The notes under the pieces were generated by a model that did no database searches, was not told the origin of the DNA, and was given only the letters and a program-made list of their open reading frames with translations. Source: Shinisaurus crocodilurus (lineage: Eukaryota > Chordata > Lepidosauria > Squamata > Shinisauridae). From it: 64,000 nucleotides of DNA. Both the position numbers and the translations under genes were made by a program. Shown in pieces: positions 52,254 to 63,735 of this stretch; positions within the stretch are counted from its first letter, which is position 1; each line of letters starts with the position of its first letter. The DNA lies in the NCBI GenBank assembly GCA_021292165.1, contig CM037877.1, positions 299,910,726 through 299,974,725 of the forward strand, written 5' to 3'.

Positions 52254-52435
52254 AGCATAGGAAGCTGCCTTAAACCGAATCAAAGCCACTGGTCCATCTA
52301 GTCCAGTGTCGTCTCTGACCGGCAGCAGCGTCGCCTGTCAGCTGCTGCTGCCTGATCTTTTTAACTGGAGATGCTGCCAGGGACTGAACCCGAGAGACCT
52401 GCGGGCTGGGGAGAGCAGGCTCTTTACCACCGTTT
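52254..52435 (-). repeat. tRNA-derived SINE (family B), minus-strand copy
   Basis: ATAGGAAGCTGCCTTAAACC (3' end), CACTGGTCCATCTAGTCCAG, and on the minus strand a TTCAGTCCCTGGCAGC B-box region. Preceded by (AAT)n at 52224-52255. Confidence 0.83.
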
Positions 52436-52742
52436 CCTGTTACCTGTCCCTCTTCTGCCTTTTGAGGGATGCACCAGCTTTCCTTCCAACGTGAATCGTG
52501 ATAGTTGACTATTTGTTTTCAAAATGTATATACTGCTTCTCGTTTCAAACAAAATCTGAAGTGGCTTACAAAAGAATAAAGAGAAACAAAATACATAAAC
52601 ACACACAACAGTATCATTTATCTGGGGGGAAAGCCGAACTAGCCATACAAATTCAAAAAATAGTGTATCCCAGAGAGTAGCTGAGCCTGCGCAGCAAACA
52701 CAACAAAAAGACTTGGGGCACCTTAAAGATTTAACACGTTTA

Positions 52743-52881
52743 GGGTTCAATCCTATGCAGGCTTCGACAGAAAAAAAAGCCTCACAATCCCCAGTACTCC
52801 CCAGCTAGCCATGCCGGCCAGGGAATGCTGGGAGTTGCTGGACTTTTTCTGTCTAGACATGCACAGGACAGGATTGCACCC
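52743..52881. mobile_element. Fold-back MITE, PIF/Harbinger-like
   Basis: GGGTTCAATCCTATGCAGGC ... GACAGGATTGCACCC with TTA/TAA flanks; core CTCACAATCCCCAGTACTCC. Confidence 0.7.
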
Positions 52882-53138
52882 TAAATGAACTTTAGTGTGT
52901 GTGTGTGAATTCAATAAAATGTTTGGATGTGGATTTGGCTCGGTGGAAAATGGATAAGAAATGTCACCAGTAACTAGAAAAATAACTCAGTATATAGGAA
53001 AATAGTTAGAACTCCTCAGAGGAAGGGATACAAGTGTGATATCCCTAAAAAGATGTGCACAGATGCTTTTTTGCCTTTTAATGCCATCTTGTAATTTAAA
53101 AACAATGAAGAGTCTTGTGGCACTTTACAGACTAAGCA

Positions 53139-53256
53139 TTTAGTATGCAATCCTATGCAGGCTTAGACAGGGGGAAAGGGTCTCAAACTGGCTGGCTGGG
53201 CAAGGCAAGGGAGTGGTAGGACTTTTTTCCAGTAAACCTGATAGGATTGTGCCCTT
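53139..53256. mobile_element. Decayed PIF/Harbinger-like fold-back
   Basis: TATGCAATCCTATGCAGGCT and ATAGGATTGTGCCC; centre largely lost. Confidence 0.55.
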
Positions 53257-53484
53257 CTATCCTGCTTCAGCACCCAGTCCATCCCAAAGGCTGTGGCCAG
53301 TAAATGCCTGCCGAACAGCTCGGGTTGCCCAGACTGGCCTTGCTAGCTGTGCCTTTTAACCGTGGTGCGATCCGCGGCAGCAAGCAGGTGACAACGCGTG
53401 TGACCTTTCTACTTCCTACGGCCTTTTAGGGCGCGCTCCTGTGCTTGTGACACGCTGGCTGAGGGGCTACTACAGCAGCCACCC

Positions 53485-53582
53485 CCAACCTGGGGCCCTC
53501 CAGATGGGTTAGACTCCGACTGCCAATGCTGGGAGTCGGGAGTCCAACCCATATGGAGGGCCCCAGGTTGGGGAAGGCTGCG
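53485..53582. mobile_element. Fold-back MITE without the usual core
   Basis: CCCCAACCTGGGGCCCTCC and inverse GGAGGGCCCCAGGTTGGGG; core reads CTCCGACTGCCAATGCTGGG, so the ACTACAACTCCC motif is degraded. Confidence 0.75.
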
Positions 53583-53599
53583 AGTTCGCCGGCGCTTCC

Positions 53600-54339
53600 T
53601 CGCAAGGATATTTGTAAGAAAACCAAAACACTGGTTTATGAAGCCATTGTATTACCAACTTTATTGTATGCCTGCGAAACATGGACTATCTATAAACGTC
53701 ACTTCCACCTCCTTGAAAGTTTTCATCAACGTTGCCTCCGGAAAATCCTGCTGAATTACTTGGGAAGATAGGCGAACAAATGTCAGTGTACTGGAAGAAG
53801 CAAAGACTACTAGCATTGAAAAAATGATCCTTCAACGCCAACTTCAGTGGACCGGTCATGTTGTTCGAATGCCTGACTGCCGTCTCCCAAAGCAGTTACT
53901 TTACTCCCAACTCAAGGGTGGAAAGCGGAATATCGGTGGTCAATATAAGAGGTTTAAAGATGTTCATAAGGCTAATCTAAAAAAATGCAATATAAACATC
54001 AAAACTGGGAAGCTCTGGCCCATGAACGATCTAACTGGAGGTTGGCCTTTCACAAAGGTTCTGTGGACTTTGAAGAAGCCCCCGAGTGCAAGGTGAAAGG
54101 GAGAAACGTGCTAAGCGAAAAGCACGTCAAATGAATCCTTTACAGGACCATCTTCCATCTGGTAACCTGTGTCCTCACTGTGGGAAGCTGTGTGGATCTA
54201 GAATTGGCCTCCACAGTCACTTACGGACCCATCGCTAGAGTCTACACAATCCTCTTTAGAATTTCCTCCTTTTTATCCCGGAAGACAATCTTACTCGGTC
54301 ACGAGTGATCGCCTGATGATGATGATGATGATGATGATG
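53600..54339 (+). mobile_element. Non-LTR retrotransposon, 3' fragment with C-terminal zinc finger
   Basis: Encodes KTLVYEAIVLPTLLYACETW, QRQLQWTGHVVRMPDCRLPK and, in another frame after small indels, a Cys-His finger (CPHCGKLCGSRIGLHSHLRT). It ends TTACTCGGTCACGAGTGATC followed by a (GAT)n tail (to about 54339). Clade uncertain; R4/Dong-like or RTE-like are both possible. Confidence 0.85.
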
Positions 54340-54359
54340 CAGCAGCACCCCCGACGGGC

Positions 54360-54780
54360 CTGTCTACGGCACAGGAAGTGGGGCAACCCTCCCGCCGCGC
54401 GCAGCCGCCCTTGCAGGCAGCAGGGAGCCAACCCGCGCCCGGCTACCGCCACGTGGGGCTCGTAAATTAGGCTTGCCTCCGAGTGCGCAGGTGCGTGGCC
54501 CTCCCCTGCCTAAGATTCCAAAGCCCCGGCTCTTAACGAGCATGCGCAAGGCGGGGGGGCCGTCTGCATTCCATGAGTCATTCATACAGTATATTCCCTA
54601 ATGCAGCAAGGACCCGGATTCTGTTGGGGGCGCGTGCGCAGTTCAGTCCTCACTGCTAGAGCGCAGTCGTTTGCTGAGGCCGCGCGCCTCTTTGGGCGGG
54701 CCGGCGCGCGAACGGGGGGGGGGGGGAGAAAGGCGCCAAAATTCCAACCTGCAAAGCCAGCGTTTACTTCAGTAAATAAC
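54360..54780. promoter_or_regulatory. Candidate CpG promoter with NRF1 and E2F sites
   Basis: CpG-rich block with ACGAGCATGCGCAAGGC and GCGCGTGCGCAG (NRF1-like, about 54536-54641), TTTGGGCGGGCC and AGGCGCCAAAATT (E2F-like, about 54731). On position and strand it could be the ZCWPW1 promoter; E2F sites are typical of meiotic genes. No start codon can be tied to it. Confidence 0.4.
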
Positions 54781-55927
54781 CTTGAAGGCAAAGAAGGTGG
54801 TTAGTGCGGCAGTTTGAGTTTAAAAAGAAAAGAAAGAATACCAGTGAGATACGAATGGTAGAAAAGGCTTTTTCCTCATAAAACAAAACGAGAGAGCTGT
54901 ATGTGTGTATATGTGTTTTGACAAAAGGCACTACTACCTCAGCATTTCCACATATACCTCAGCATCAGGTCTGGATATGTATAGCTCAAATGGAAAGGTC
55001 TCAGGATGGTGACATCAGCCTTACACACAAAATCACATTTCATTTTACCTCATGAAAGGCTCTGCAATGTCTCTTGGGTGGTTCACGTGTGCCAAAAATA
55101 TTAATAATTGCAGCATAAACAGTAATAATTACCAGTGCTGAAATTAGCCCACCGCTATCCCACGCCTGCCAAAGTGCCCATGTCATTGTGAGGAAATCCC
55201 ACTTGATGGGAACATTGATCCTGTAATTAATGTTTACCTCATAAAATTAACCTCGTATACTGGAAGCTATCTACTACGATCCTAAAAGGTGCCTTGCCAG
55301 GCTGCTAGTCCAAAAGGGGAATGTAATATATATAATTATATATGAGCTCATCTCATTGAAATCTGACGATGCCTTTGTGCACGTGAAGCAAAAAAGGCTA
55401 TCAAAATTTGGCTCAAGGCTCAAAAATGGTGTCTGACCAAAAAAAAAAAAACCCAACACGTTTACCACTTGTGAGCACAATGCACTTTTCAGTTCCATTT
55501 ATTTTGATAAGAAAATCCAGCACATGCTTAAGTCTGTCCCACTTTAATATTTTTTTTATTTATTTAGGTTGACTTTATCCCACTTTCCTACTAAACAACA
55601 CGTAAGGCAAAAAATAGAAATAAAACAAGTTGCAAATATAATTAAAGTGATCTAAAGCGGCAGAGTAAAATAGCAAAGCAGTCTAACAGCAAAAAGGTAT
55701 TTAAAAAATAATTAAAATAAATAAATACCAGTTAACCTCTTAACACATATCAAATATTTTTACTGACGATATATTGGGAGGACAGATCTCAGGTTCATTA
55801 TGGAGAAAATTGTCTTTTAGATACCAAGGTTGGCTTTAAGCAGGCTTGGGGAAACTGGCCTTCCAGATGTTGGATTGCACCTCCCATCATACCTAACCAT
55901 TGGCCATGCTGGCTGGGGCTAAGACAG
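54781..55927. other. AT-rich flank with decayed LINE sequence
   Basis: L2-like 3' sequence (minus) around 55540-55740; left arm of a fold-back at about 55848-55922. No exon recognised. Confidence 0.4.
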
Positions 55928-56089
55928 ATCATAGGATGATAGAGTTGGAAGGGGCCTACAAGGCCATCGAGTCCAACCCCCTGCTCAATGCCGGAAACTA
56001 GAGGAGGGGTCTCCCATCCAAGTAATAACCAGGCCTGACCCTGCTTAGCTTTCCACACTCAGACAAGCTGAGCCAGCATGAGCCACAGG
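55928..56089 (-). repeat. 5S-rRNA-like SINE with CR1 tail, copy 4 (minus)
   Basis: GGTCTCCCATCCAAGTAATA and CCCTGCTTAGCTTTCCACAC after the CR1-like tail. It has landed inside a fold-back MITE: GCTGGCTGGGGCTAAGAC on the left and GCTGATGAGAGTTGGAGGCC on the right. Confidence 0.86.
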
Positions 56090-56214
56090 GCTGATGAGAG
56101 TTGGAGGCCAACAATATCTGGAAGGCCATAGATTCCCCAGCCTTAGAATTAAAGATTCTTTTTAAAGCATTTTGAACTGAGCCTGGAGGCCACTGAAGAT
56201 CTCTTAACAGTTTA

Positions 56215-56360
56215 ATCTTATTTATTTATTATATTTCTATATACACCACCCAATAGTCTAAGCTCTTTGGGTGGTTCACAAAACTTTAAACCATAAAATA
56301 CAACAATATAAGCATCTTTAGAAACAGGATAAAACCAAAGTAAAAACCAGAGTAAAAGCC
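56215..56360 (-). repeat. L2-like LINE 3' UTR (minus)
   Basis: TTATTTATTATATTTCTATA then CTCTTTGGGTGGTTCACAAA and A-rich sequence, the inverse of a LINE 3' end. Confidence 0.5.
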
Positions 56361-56699
56361 AGCACCAGTGTAAAGATCTAAAAACACTTTTCAGAGTCAG
56401 CCCCACATACGATGCATTGCGGTAATCAGCCCAGATGCTACCAGAGTATGGATAATTTTATCCTCAGGAGAGATTTAAATGTTCTTGCATGTGGCTGAAT
56501 CATGCCCAGCATATTTAAGGGTTACTTTGGTGCTGTAGGTGAACAGATTGTAGCCCACGGCATGCTGACATGGTCCCCTGGCTCCAGATTTCCCCAAAGA
56601 GGCCAACATAATTGACAAAATCCAACAGAGACATGCAGTGTGATCTTATACAACTTGGAAGTAAGTCCCACTGAGTTCAATGAGATTTACTTTCATAGA

Positions 56700-56860
56700 T
56701 CCTTGTAGAAGGCTGATTTAGTTGCTTAAATTGTTTTAAATAATGTTTTAACTTTTGTATTGAAATTTTAAGTTGTTTTTATTGTGTTTGTATTTTGTAT
56801 TTTATCGTACTGCATAAATTGTTAACTGCTCAGAGAGCTTCAGCTATTGGGCGGCATAGA

Positions 56861-56891
<31 letters not shown>
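56700..56891 (+). repeat. L2-like LINE 3' end with (GAT)10 tail
   Basis: GAGAGCTTCAGCTATTGGGC, GGCATAGA and ten GAT units at 56862-56891. Confidence 0.6.
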
Positions 56892-56893
<2 letters not shown>

Positions 56894-57699
56894 ATTTCAG
56901 TAAATAATTGGTTAAAATGTCTGGACTTCAGAACCAATAGTGTGTGCATTCAATCATTTGTCCTTTTATACTTCCAACATTTGAGGATCTGCAACTAAAG
57001 AGTAGAATTCTGTTCTTAAAGAAACCATTTCATCTTGTACTATCAGTGGGGTAGTCATGGTGGAATTCTAGCTCTGCAGAAAAACACCAAATTTGTTAAA
57101 CTAACACCCCCCTCTATTCCATTTTCTTGGAAGACATATATTCAGAAAGGGAATAAACACAACCCCACATTTATGATTATGATAAATGGGTAGAAATCTC
57201 TTTTAAGCAAATGTGAATACATGTGGGATCAACAGGTTATATATTCTTAATCTTGTGAGAGAAAACATACTTAACAAGATAAATCCTACACAGACCAGCC
57301 AAAAACAAGCTCCCACTTGTTTCTGAAACCAGACATTCTTCCAGGTTTTTCTCACAAGATTTCAGCAGCTAACATTTCTTTATCTGGCCTTTGTAGACGC
57401 TGGGATTACAGACTAGCTGGATTCATACCATAGATCCAGCCCTTTTCCTTTGCAGCAGGAGTGCAGAACCTCAGGCCCAGGGGCCAAGTCTTATGTGCCT
57501 GGGGCCCCAATCTGGCCCTGTGGTGTTCTCCAGATAGCCACGCCCCTTCTCCTAGCTCCTCCCACTTCCCCCCAGATACCAATTGTTTGGTGATTTCCTG
57601 GCTTTTGTGTGCCCCCCCCCCCCCGTTCTAAAAGGTTGAAATGGCTCATTTATGGCTTACATACTGGCAGTACAAGCTTTAACCTAAAATATGCTGGTA
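56892..57699. other. AT-rich DNA, nothing recognised
   Basis: No exon or clear repeat; C run near 57612. Confidence 0.4.
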
Positions 57700-58062
57700 T
57701 TTATTTATTTATTTATTATATTTATCAATCGCCCATCTGGCCGGTCACCCGGCCACCCTGGGCGATGTACAATTAAAATACAGCAAAACAACACAACAAA
57801 ATACAATAATTAAAACAATATAAAAAATTCTCATTAAAAACCTAACCCACCCCATATTCCCGCCTGAACAGCCATGTTTTTAATGCACGGCGGAAGCTCA
57901 TCACGGAGGGGGCATGGCGAAGGTCACTAGGGAGGGAGTTCCATAATGTGGGGGCCGCCACAGAGAAGGCCCTCTTCCTAGTCCCCACCAGCCTGGCTGC
58001 TCTGGCTGATGGGATAAGGAGAAGGCCGTCCGTGGCAGACCTTGTTGAGCGGCCTACTTGAT
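57700..58062 (-). mobile_element. L2-like LINE, end of ORF and 3' UTR (minus)
   Basis: The minus strand reads AFSVAAPTLWNSLPSDLRHA, PSVMSFRRALKTWLFRREYG, stop, a C-terminal signature of L2/CR1-type LINEs, followed by an A-rich 3' UTR. Confidence 0.8.
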
Positions 58063-58509
58063 GTTGCTGGAGGCGTTCCTTGAGATATTTGGGGTATTAT
58101 GGCCCCACTACTTTTGCCTTTTGGCCCAGCCCCTTTTTGCCTTTGGCTCCACACTCCACCCAAGAGCTTCTCCAAAATGGAAGTTGGCTCTCAGGCTGAA
58201 AGAGGTTCCACACCCCTGATTTACAGTTAGTGTCTGTAATTCATAATGGCAATCAGTGTAACTTGATTTGCATATTGTTTAAGAGCATAAGAAGAGCATT
58301 GGGTCACACCAAAGGCCTATCTTGTCCAGCACCCTGCTTTCCACAGTGGTTAACCAAATGCCTCTGTAAGCCCAGAAGAGGAACATGAAGGCTACAGCTG
58401 TCTCCAACTGTTGTTTCCCATCAACTCGTAATTCAGAGGAAACTGTTGCTGATTCTGGAGGTAATAGATAGCCATCAGGACTAGTAGCCATTGAGATTAA
58501 ATATATAAC

Positions 58510-60328
58510 GGTATAATGAGAAAAATTATATGGTGGAAAAAGAAAGCTCAAGAAATTAAACAACTTGCAGAATCTCATTATGCACGGGGCTTTTTTAAGG
58601 CCACAAGGGCCACTTATGGACCAAAAACCTATGGTACAAACCCTTTACAATCAAAAGATGGCACCAAACTCTTAAAAGACAAAGAGTCTATTGCACTGCG
58701 TTGGAAAGAGCATTATTATGATCTTTTAAATCGTAAATCTAAGGTGGATGAATGAGATTTTTTTTTGCAAATCCCGCAAAAACAAATTAGAGAGGAACTT
58801 GCAATACTCCCCACTTTGAATGAAGTTATAAAAGCCATTAATCAAATGAAGAATAACAAAGCTAGTGGACCAGATGGGATTCCTGCTGAAATCTTTAAAG
58901 AAGGCCCCCCCGAACTTGTACAACATCTTCATAAACTCATTGAAAAAATCTGGATAAGAGAAGAGATCCCAGAAGACTTCAGGGATGCCATAATTATCAC
59001 CCTCTTTAAGAAGGGTGATAGAACAGACTGTGGAAGGCTGAAAGCAAAAAGTAAGGTAATTACAACCTCCGTTGTGGAACTTCAGTATGCTGATGATAAT
59101 GTGGTCTCCGCACATTCAGAGGATGATCTCCAAACTATCCTAAATGCTTTTGCAGAAGCATACGAAAAACTTGGTCTCTCACTTAACATAAAAAAAACCA
59201 AAGTGCTTCATCAGCAAGTGCAAGCTAACCCTTTGGTGATGCCATCTATCCAGCTTGGCGGGACAATACTGGAAAATGTCGATCATTTTCTCTATCTTGG
59301 CAGCTATCTTTCTGTTACAGCTAACATCGACAGTGAAATCCAGCATTGTCTGAGCTCCGCAAGTGCCGCGTTTTCTCGAATGAAACGCGGATCCCGAAAT
59401 ATCCCGTTCGAGGATCGGGATATTTGTAAGAAGACCAAAACACTGGTTTATGAAGCCATTGTATTACCAACTTTATTGTATGCCTGCGAAACATGGACTA
59501 TCTATAAACGTCACCTCCAACTCCTTGAAAGATTTCATCAACGTTGGCTCTGGAAAATCCTGCGAATTACTTGGGAAGATAGGCGAACAAATGTCAATGT
59601 ACTGGAAGAAGCAAAGACTACTAGCATTGAAAAAATGATCCTTCAACGCCAACTTCAGTGGACCGGTCATGTTGTTCGAATGCCTGACTGCCGTCTCCCA
59701 CGCAGTTAATTTAGTTCCCAAGCTACAAGGATGGAAAGCCGGAATATCAGTGGTCAGTATCCAACTCAAGGATGGAAAGCGGAATATCAGTGGTCAGTAT
59801 AAAAGGTTTATTTATTTATTTATTATATTTATACCCCGCCTTTTTTCCTGAAAGGAACCCAAGTTGGCTTACATAATCCTCTTCCTCCTCCTCTCCATTT
59901 TATCCTCACAACAACCCTGTGAGGTAGGTTTAAAGATGTTCTTAAGACTAATCTTTAAAAAATGCAATATAAACATCGAAAACTGGGAAGCTCTGGCCCA
60001 TGAACGATCTAAATGGAGGTTGGCCTTTCACAAAGGTTCCATGGACTTTGAAGAAGCCTGAGTGCAAGGTGAAAGCCTGAAAGGGAGAAACGTGCTAAGC
60101 GAAAAGCACGTAAAACGAATCCTTTACACTGTTTACAGGACCATCTTCCATCTGGTAACCTGTGTCCTCACTGTGGGAAGCTGTGTGGATCTAGAATTGG
60201 CCTCCACGGTCACTTACGGACCCATCGCTAGAGTCGACACAATTTTTTAGAATTTCCTCCTTTTATAATTTTCTTTTTGTAATTTTATCCTGGAAGACAA
60301 TCTTACTCGGTCACGAGTGATCGCCTAC
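58510..60328 (+). mobile_element. Non-LTR retrotransposon, internally deleted
   Basis: Reads QMKNNKASGPDGIPAEIFKE, IIITLFKKGDRTDCGRL, then jumps to VVELQYADDNVVSAHSEDDL: the reverse-transcriptase fingers and palm between these are missing, while the YADD catalytic box remains. The C-terminal part is as in 53600-54339, including the zinc finger. A duplication of roughly 50 bp (59709-59800) and a SINE A insertion (59807) add damage. Confidence 0.87.
59807..59928 (-). repeat. SINE family A, 3' half, nested in the LINE
   Basis: TTTATTTATTTATTATATTT ... TCCTCACAACAACCCTGTGA. LINE sequence resumes at AGGTTTAAAGATG, repeating the AGGTTT before the insert. Confidence 0.85.
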
Positions 60329-60332
60329 TACT

Positions 60333-60480
60333 AGTAGCCATTGATAGCCTTATCCTCCATTAATATGTCTAATTCCTTTTAATCAAGTGGCTGTCACCAC
60401 ATCTTGTGGCATAAGCTAACTATGCACCGAACATTTTCTTGAACATAGTGGGTGCCAGTCTACACCTGTTGGATATGATA
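60333..60480 (-). mobile_element. Second CR1-type LINE 3' end (minus), decayed
   Basis: ACTAGTAGCCATTGATAGCC and GTGGCTGTCACCACATCTTG are the inverse of the end of the element at 24120-24375. Confidence 0.65.
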
Positions 60481-61452
60481 AACACATTCTGGAATTGCTA
60501 AAGCTGTAGCCACATCTAAACTACAACCCCACACTTCTTCCTCTTGTTCCTCTCCTACCAGAGGCTGGACATCATCATGGCTAGACTGTCTTTCAATATG
60601 ACCCCTCTAAACAATGATATTGTATTGCCCACGACCCATTCTCTAAGTGTAGCTTTTGTGTCTTTTGTCTTTGGGTCGTTGCGTGGTTGCTGCCGGCTGT
60701 GGAGCAATGGCGGCAAGCCAAGCAGAGGCCCAAGCCTTCGGGTGGCCTCAGGATCCGACCCCAGGTAGCTCCTGGTGAAATTAGCTGAATGAGGGCTTTG
60801 GCAAGGCAAGCCTTGTGGAGGGCTACCCATCTCGGACCTTCGGGTAGGTGTGTAGTCTTCCCGGGCGGCAAGGCAGTGCTGGACCCAACCCTGGAAGAGA
60901 ACTGACCCCCAGGCAACTAGTTGTGTGCCTGGGAAATATAAGGAATCAGGTTTTGTTATTTTGTAGCTTTACTCTGTGTACCAAAGTGTCTCTCTCTATT
61001 TTGTGTGCTTCCCTCATTTCCCACCTTTTGTTGTAAAATGCTACCTGAATAAACCTTCTTTTGGTTTTTTACCCCACATGGTGTTTGTGGATTGCTCTGT
61101 GGTTCCAGCAACTAAATCCAGGTTACAGTCATAAAGGCAAGTCCCTGAACAGAGATTCAAGTAGGATGGCAGACAGCTGAGGCTGGCAATCTGGTACCTT
61201 GAGATCTCTGGGGGTCTTGGGTCCTTTGGGTAGGAAAGGGTGGGGGTGTGGCGGGTCAGCCAGCCCCCCCTTCCTCCACACTAAATTAGTTTTAAACCAG
61301 TTTAACTCATAGTTTTCCTCAAAGGACTCTGAGTATGAATGTAATTTGTGAGGATGCTGATCTTTTGCTAGAGGTCCATGTTCCCTCAACTTCACATGCC
61401 AGCATTCTTGGGAGCGAAAGCACAGCTGTGAAACTTGTTTAGATTTCTTATA
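60481..61452. other. Non-coding DNA, nothing firm
   Basis: No recognised exon; possible AATAAA near 61050 in AT-rich sequence. Confidence 0.35.
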
Positions 61453-61712
61453 CAGTAATACCTTGGATTGCAAGTAACTTGGTCTGAGAGTGTTTTGCAA
61501 GTCAAGCAATTTTTTTTTTAATTTTTTTGACTTGATAAACGAGCAAGGTCTTGCAAGACAAGGTAGGGATGTAACCGCTCGGCTCGAGCAGGGCGTAGCA
61601 GGCCGAAATCGGCCCTGCTCACGCCTGCCAGAGACTCGCTTTGATATAAGAGTGTTTTGGATTACAAGCATATTTCTGGAACGAATTATGCTCTCAATCC
61701 AAGGTATTACTG
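61453..61712. mobile_element. Tc1/mariner-like MITE, second copy
   Basis: CAGTAATACCTTGGATTGCA ... TCAATCCAAGGTATTACTG with TA on both sides; GGCCGAAATCGGCC palindrome inside. Inverse of 13778-14035. Confidence 0.85.
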
Positions 61713-62036
61713 TATAGGTATATATATTCACTATAGATAGCCTTGCTTAAACCCCATGCAAGTGTTGATATTGGAGTTTAGAACTCATCAAAGTTGAGAA
61801 ACATCTTTTTACCTTTATCTTCAGTTTTTATTGACATCAATCTTCACATGTATCTCCACCCCATGAGGCCTAGAAACATACATGAAGAGATGCTTCATGT
61901 TGTATAGAGTCATGATGATCTAAAGTTAAGAACAATCCTTCAGAGTTCAGAGGCAGTATGCCATGGAATAACAGTTGGGCTTCTAGGTTGGCCACTCTGG
62001 TAAGCAGGATGCTGGACTAAATAGGCCTTTGATCTA

Positions 62037-62212
62037 ATCATAGATTCATAGATTCATAGATCATAGAGTTGGAAGGAGCCTACAAGGCTATCGAGTCCAA
62101 CCCCCTGCTCAATGCAGGAAACTAGAGGAGGGGTCTCCCATCCAAGTAACAACCAGGCCTGACCCTGCTTAGCTTTCCACACTCAGACAAGCTGAGCCAG
62201 CATAAGCCACAA
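62037..62212 (-). repeat. 5S-rRNA-like SINE with CR1 tail, copy 5 (minus)
   Basis: Three ATTCATAGATC-type tail units, then GGTCTCCCATCCAAGTAACA and CCCTGCTTAGCTTTCCACAC. The body to GGCTTATGCTGGCTCAGC is whole. Confidence 0.87.
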
Positions 62213-62530
62213 GCAGGACTCTCCTTCTGTTCTTAAAGGACACCTGTGCACCTCCACATGGTCACAATCCTTCAAACCACCTGTACAACCTTATCTAAAC
62301 CAGTCTGGTGTGTGTAACTGTGGTAAAGAAATAGGTTACCTCCTGTGCAAAAGCACAGCACAGATGGCTGTAGGTTTGTATCTACTTTTATTATTAAACG
62401 TAACCACCATACGTTGTTACCTGCTATGACTTAGAATTTTCTGACTGCTTTGTAGGTGACCTTCTCTTTGCTTTCCTGAGGATGTACATGTGCTTTTCAG
62501 GTCTGCAGACAAGGAACCAAGATACCCCCC

Positions 62531-62563
<33 letters not shown>

Positions 62564-63350
62564 TCTTCTATAAATTATGTAGTGACCATGCATTCTCATG
62601 GATTTAATTGTGGTGAGATTATGCAATTAAGATTAGTACTCCAAAGGCAGGCAGGCAGGCAGACAGGACTTGGTTGAAATCATAGGGAATCTCTCTGTCT
62701 TTTATCTTTACAAAGAACATTGGTAAGGTTGTTGTTTTTGAAGACACACCATTAAGCATGTACCTTTATTGCTTTCTCTCCCTCCCCTTGCTCTTTTCTT
62801 AAGAAGTTGGATGAAAAATAACCACCTCCTGATACATAATGACAGGTCAGAACAATAAAGGTGGTAAGATCAACTTGTGCACTACTTATTTCTTTATTTT
62901 AAAGGAAGACCTTTGGGGTGGGTGTGAATGATGGGTGTGTTTCTCGCTGGAGGATGGTGCGTGCGTGCGTGCGTGCATGTGTGTGTACAGAACCCCACAG
63001 TGCTGCAAAGAGCAACCCAACCATTTCCTCTCACTTTGTGCAAGTTCCTTAAGAAATGAGAGTGCTACATTTAATCCTTCCATCAGTTCTAGATTAGCAG
63101 GGAAGTGGTGGGGGCGGGGGAAGCATAGCCATGCTGATATGTGCCCCTCCCCCAGATGCGCAGTTCAGAACTAGACAGTGTCCTGGTGGATAGTGCCCCA
63201 TGTTAATTAATGTGCATGTAGGGTAAGGCTACCTCCTGGATTGTCTGTCTTGAGCCGTCCCCCTATTACAATATATTATTATGTACTATTACTGCATTAT
63301 TTGTATGTTATTATTTACTAAAGAATAAACCATGTTTTCTGTGATTTCAG
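62213..63350. other. Non-coding DNA upstream of the ZCWPW1-like exon
   Basis: (CA)n at 62548, (GCAG)n at 62648 and (GTGC)n at 62958. No exon recognised; on the gene model this is intron or 5' flank. Confidence 0.45.
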
Positions 63351-63619
63351 AATTCAAGAAAGTGTCCAAAAGAACGTTTGCCCCTCCTGTAGTTAAATCC
63401 CAACATACTTCCTTTGTGAAAGGGAAACCAGAGCTTCAGGGCAAACAGGAAGATGCCAAAGCAAAAGGGGTTCCTGCTCCTCTGAGCCATGCTGCAGGTG
63501 ACAGAGTTGCAACCAAACTCAAAAAAGCACCAAAAGCCCAACACAATAGGGAGCAAGGGAGCACTTCTAGCACAGAAAAGGAATCAAATTGCAAGGAGGA
63601 TCCAGAAATGACCAAGAAT
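63351..63619 (+). CDS. ZCWPW1: Probable ZCWPW1 N-terminal coding exon (partial gene)
   Basis: ZCWPW1 is a meiotic reader of H3K4me3/H3K36me3 (zf-CW plus PWWP domains), acting with PRDM9 marks in germ cells. This exon follows a good acceptor (TTTCTGTGATTTCAG) and reads FKKVSKRTFAPPVVKSQHTS, then a Lys/Glu-rich disordered stretch with KLKKAPKAQHNREQ. The segment SKRTFAPPVVKS resembles human GPKRIFAPPAQKS near the ZCWPW1 N-terminus. Position and strand (divergent from MEPCE) fit. The donor is uncertain (AAT|GTAGGT at 63619 or GTAG|GTGGAA at 63623). An in-frame ATG at 63332 overlaps the acceptor, so the exon may either contain the start or follow an upstream exon. The diagnostic zf-CW and PWWP exons are off the right end. 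Confidence 0.6.
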
Positions 63620-63664
63620 GTAGGTGGAAATGTAGATTTCACTCCCTTGAGGATCTCCATGTTA

Positions 63665-63735
63665 AATCCATGCTGGCTGGGGGATTCTGGGAGTTGTAGT
63701 CAAACAAAGTTGGAGGGCACCAGATTGTGGTATAC
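63665..63735. mobile_element. Half fold-back MITE
   Basis: CATGCTGGCTGGGGGATTCT, GGGAGTTGTAGTCAAACAAA and GGAGGGCACCAGATTGTGG form one arm only. Confidence 0.65.
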
